Source: Hypsibius dujardini (taxonomy: Eukaryota > Tardigrada > Eutardigrada > Parachela > Hypsibiidae). Taken from it: 44,550 bases of DNA. Below, in pieces: positions 44,529 to 44,550 of this stretch. The notes under the pieces are model-generated. The model worked only from the letters and a program-made list of their open reading frames with translations. It did not search any database and was not told the DNA's origin. Every line of letters starts with the position of its first letter. Position 1 is the first letter of the stretch. The translations under genes and the position numbers were made by a program. The stretch spans positions 1 through 44,550 of the forward strand of contig LRSR01013546.1 in NCBI GenBank assembly GCA_001579985.1, in the 5' to 3' direction.

Positions 44529-44550
44529 CAGACAGACAGACAGACAGACA
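44529..44550. repeat. (CAGA)n microsatellite, truncated by window edge
   Basis: At least five CAGA units in the intron after the last visible Sos exon. The tract continues beyond the window. Confidence 0.9.

Overview
The window is nuclear DNA of an invertebrate animal. It holds multi-exon protein genes with GT-AG introns, pseudogenes, SINE-like and foldback repeats, and many microsatellites. The gene families are metazoan: DHRS11/farnesol-dehydrogenase-type SDRs, cathepsin B-like peptidases, a rhodopsin-class GPCR, a RICH/ARHGAP17-type BAR-RhoGAP and Son of sevenless. The GPCR (N-R-T in place of DRY, followed by W-A-V-T-H-P) resembles expanded receptor families that I associate with tardigrades. 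That identification rests on memory and is weak; any compact ecdysozoan genome would fit.

Layout. 365-1405 (+): candidate exons of an unidentified gene. 2989-4377 (-) and 5668-7285 (+): two apparently intact, divergently transcribed SDR genes sharing a 1.3 kb upstream region. 8178-10351 (-): a third SDR copy, decayed into a pseudogene. 11165-12830 (-): a decayed cathepsin B-like pseudogene. 16115-18703 (+): a complete four-exon GPCR gene lying between two ~720 bp direct repeats that each carry a tRNA-like SINE head. 20320-23790: mostly repeats, including an 826 bp foldback element. 23799-27556 (+): a second cathepsin B-like gene whose catalytic exons are intact. 29353-36366 (+): a 14-exon BAR-RhoGAP gene. 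38101 to the right edge (+): the first 14 coding exons of Sos; the gene continues out of the window.

The last two genes are signalling proteins on neighbouring small-GTPase pathways: a GAP for Rho-family GTPases and a GEF for Ras/Rac. They lie head to tail about 1.7 kb apart. Many of their introns contain (CAGA)n or (TCTG)n tracts in mixed orientation, so the pre-mRNAs carry several self-complementary segments. Exon models were built by reading splice sites and checking that codon phase was kept across each junction. Every junction in the two intact SDRs, the GPCR, the RhoGAP and Sos is phase-consistent. The one gap in the intact cathepsin gene is between its putative signal-peptide exon and the next exon.

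The most unusual items are: a triplicated near-perfect 59-nt hairpin at 36680-36878; an intron apparently built from decaying copies of its own splice-junction region (11440-11796); the tRNA-headed direct repeats around the GPCR; and the intron-wide CAGA/TCTG system.
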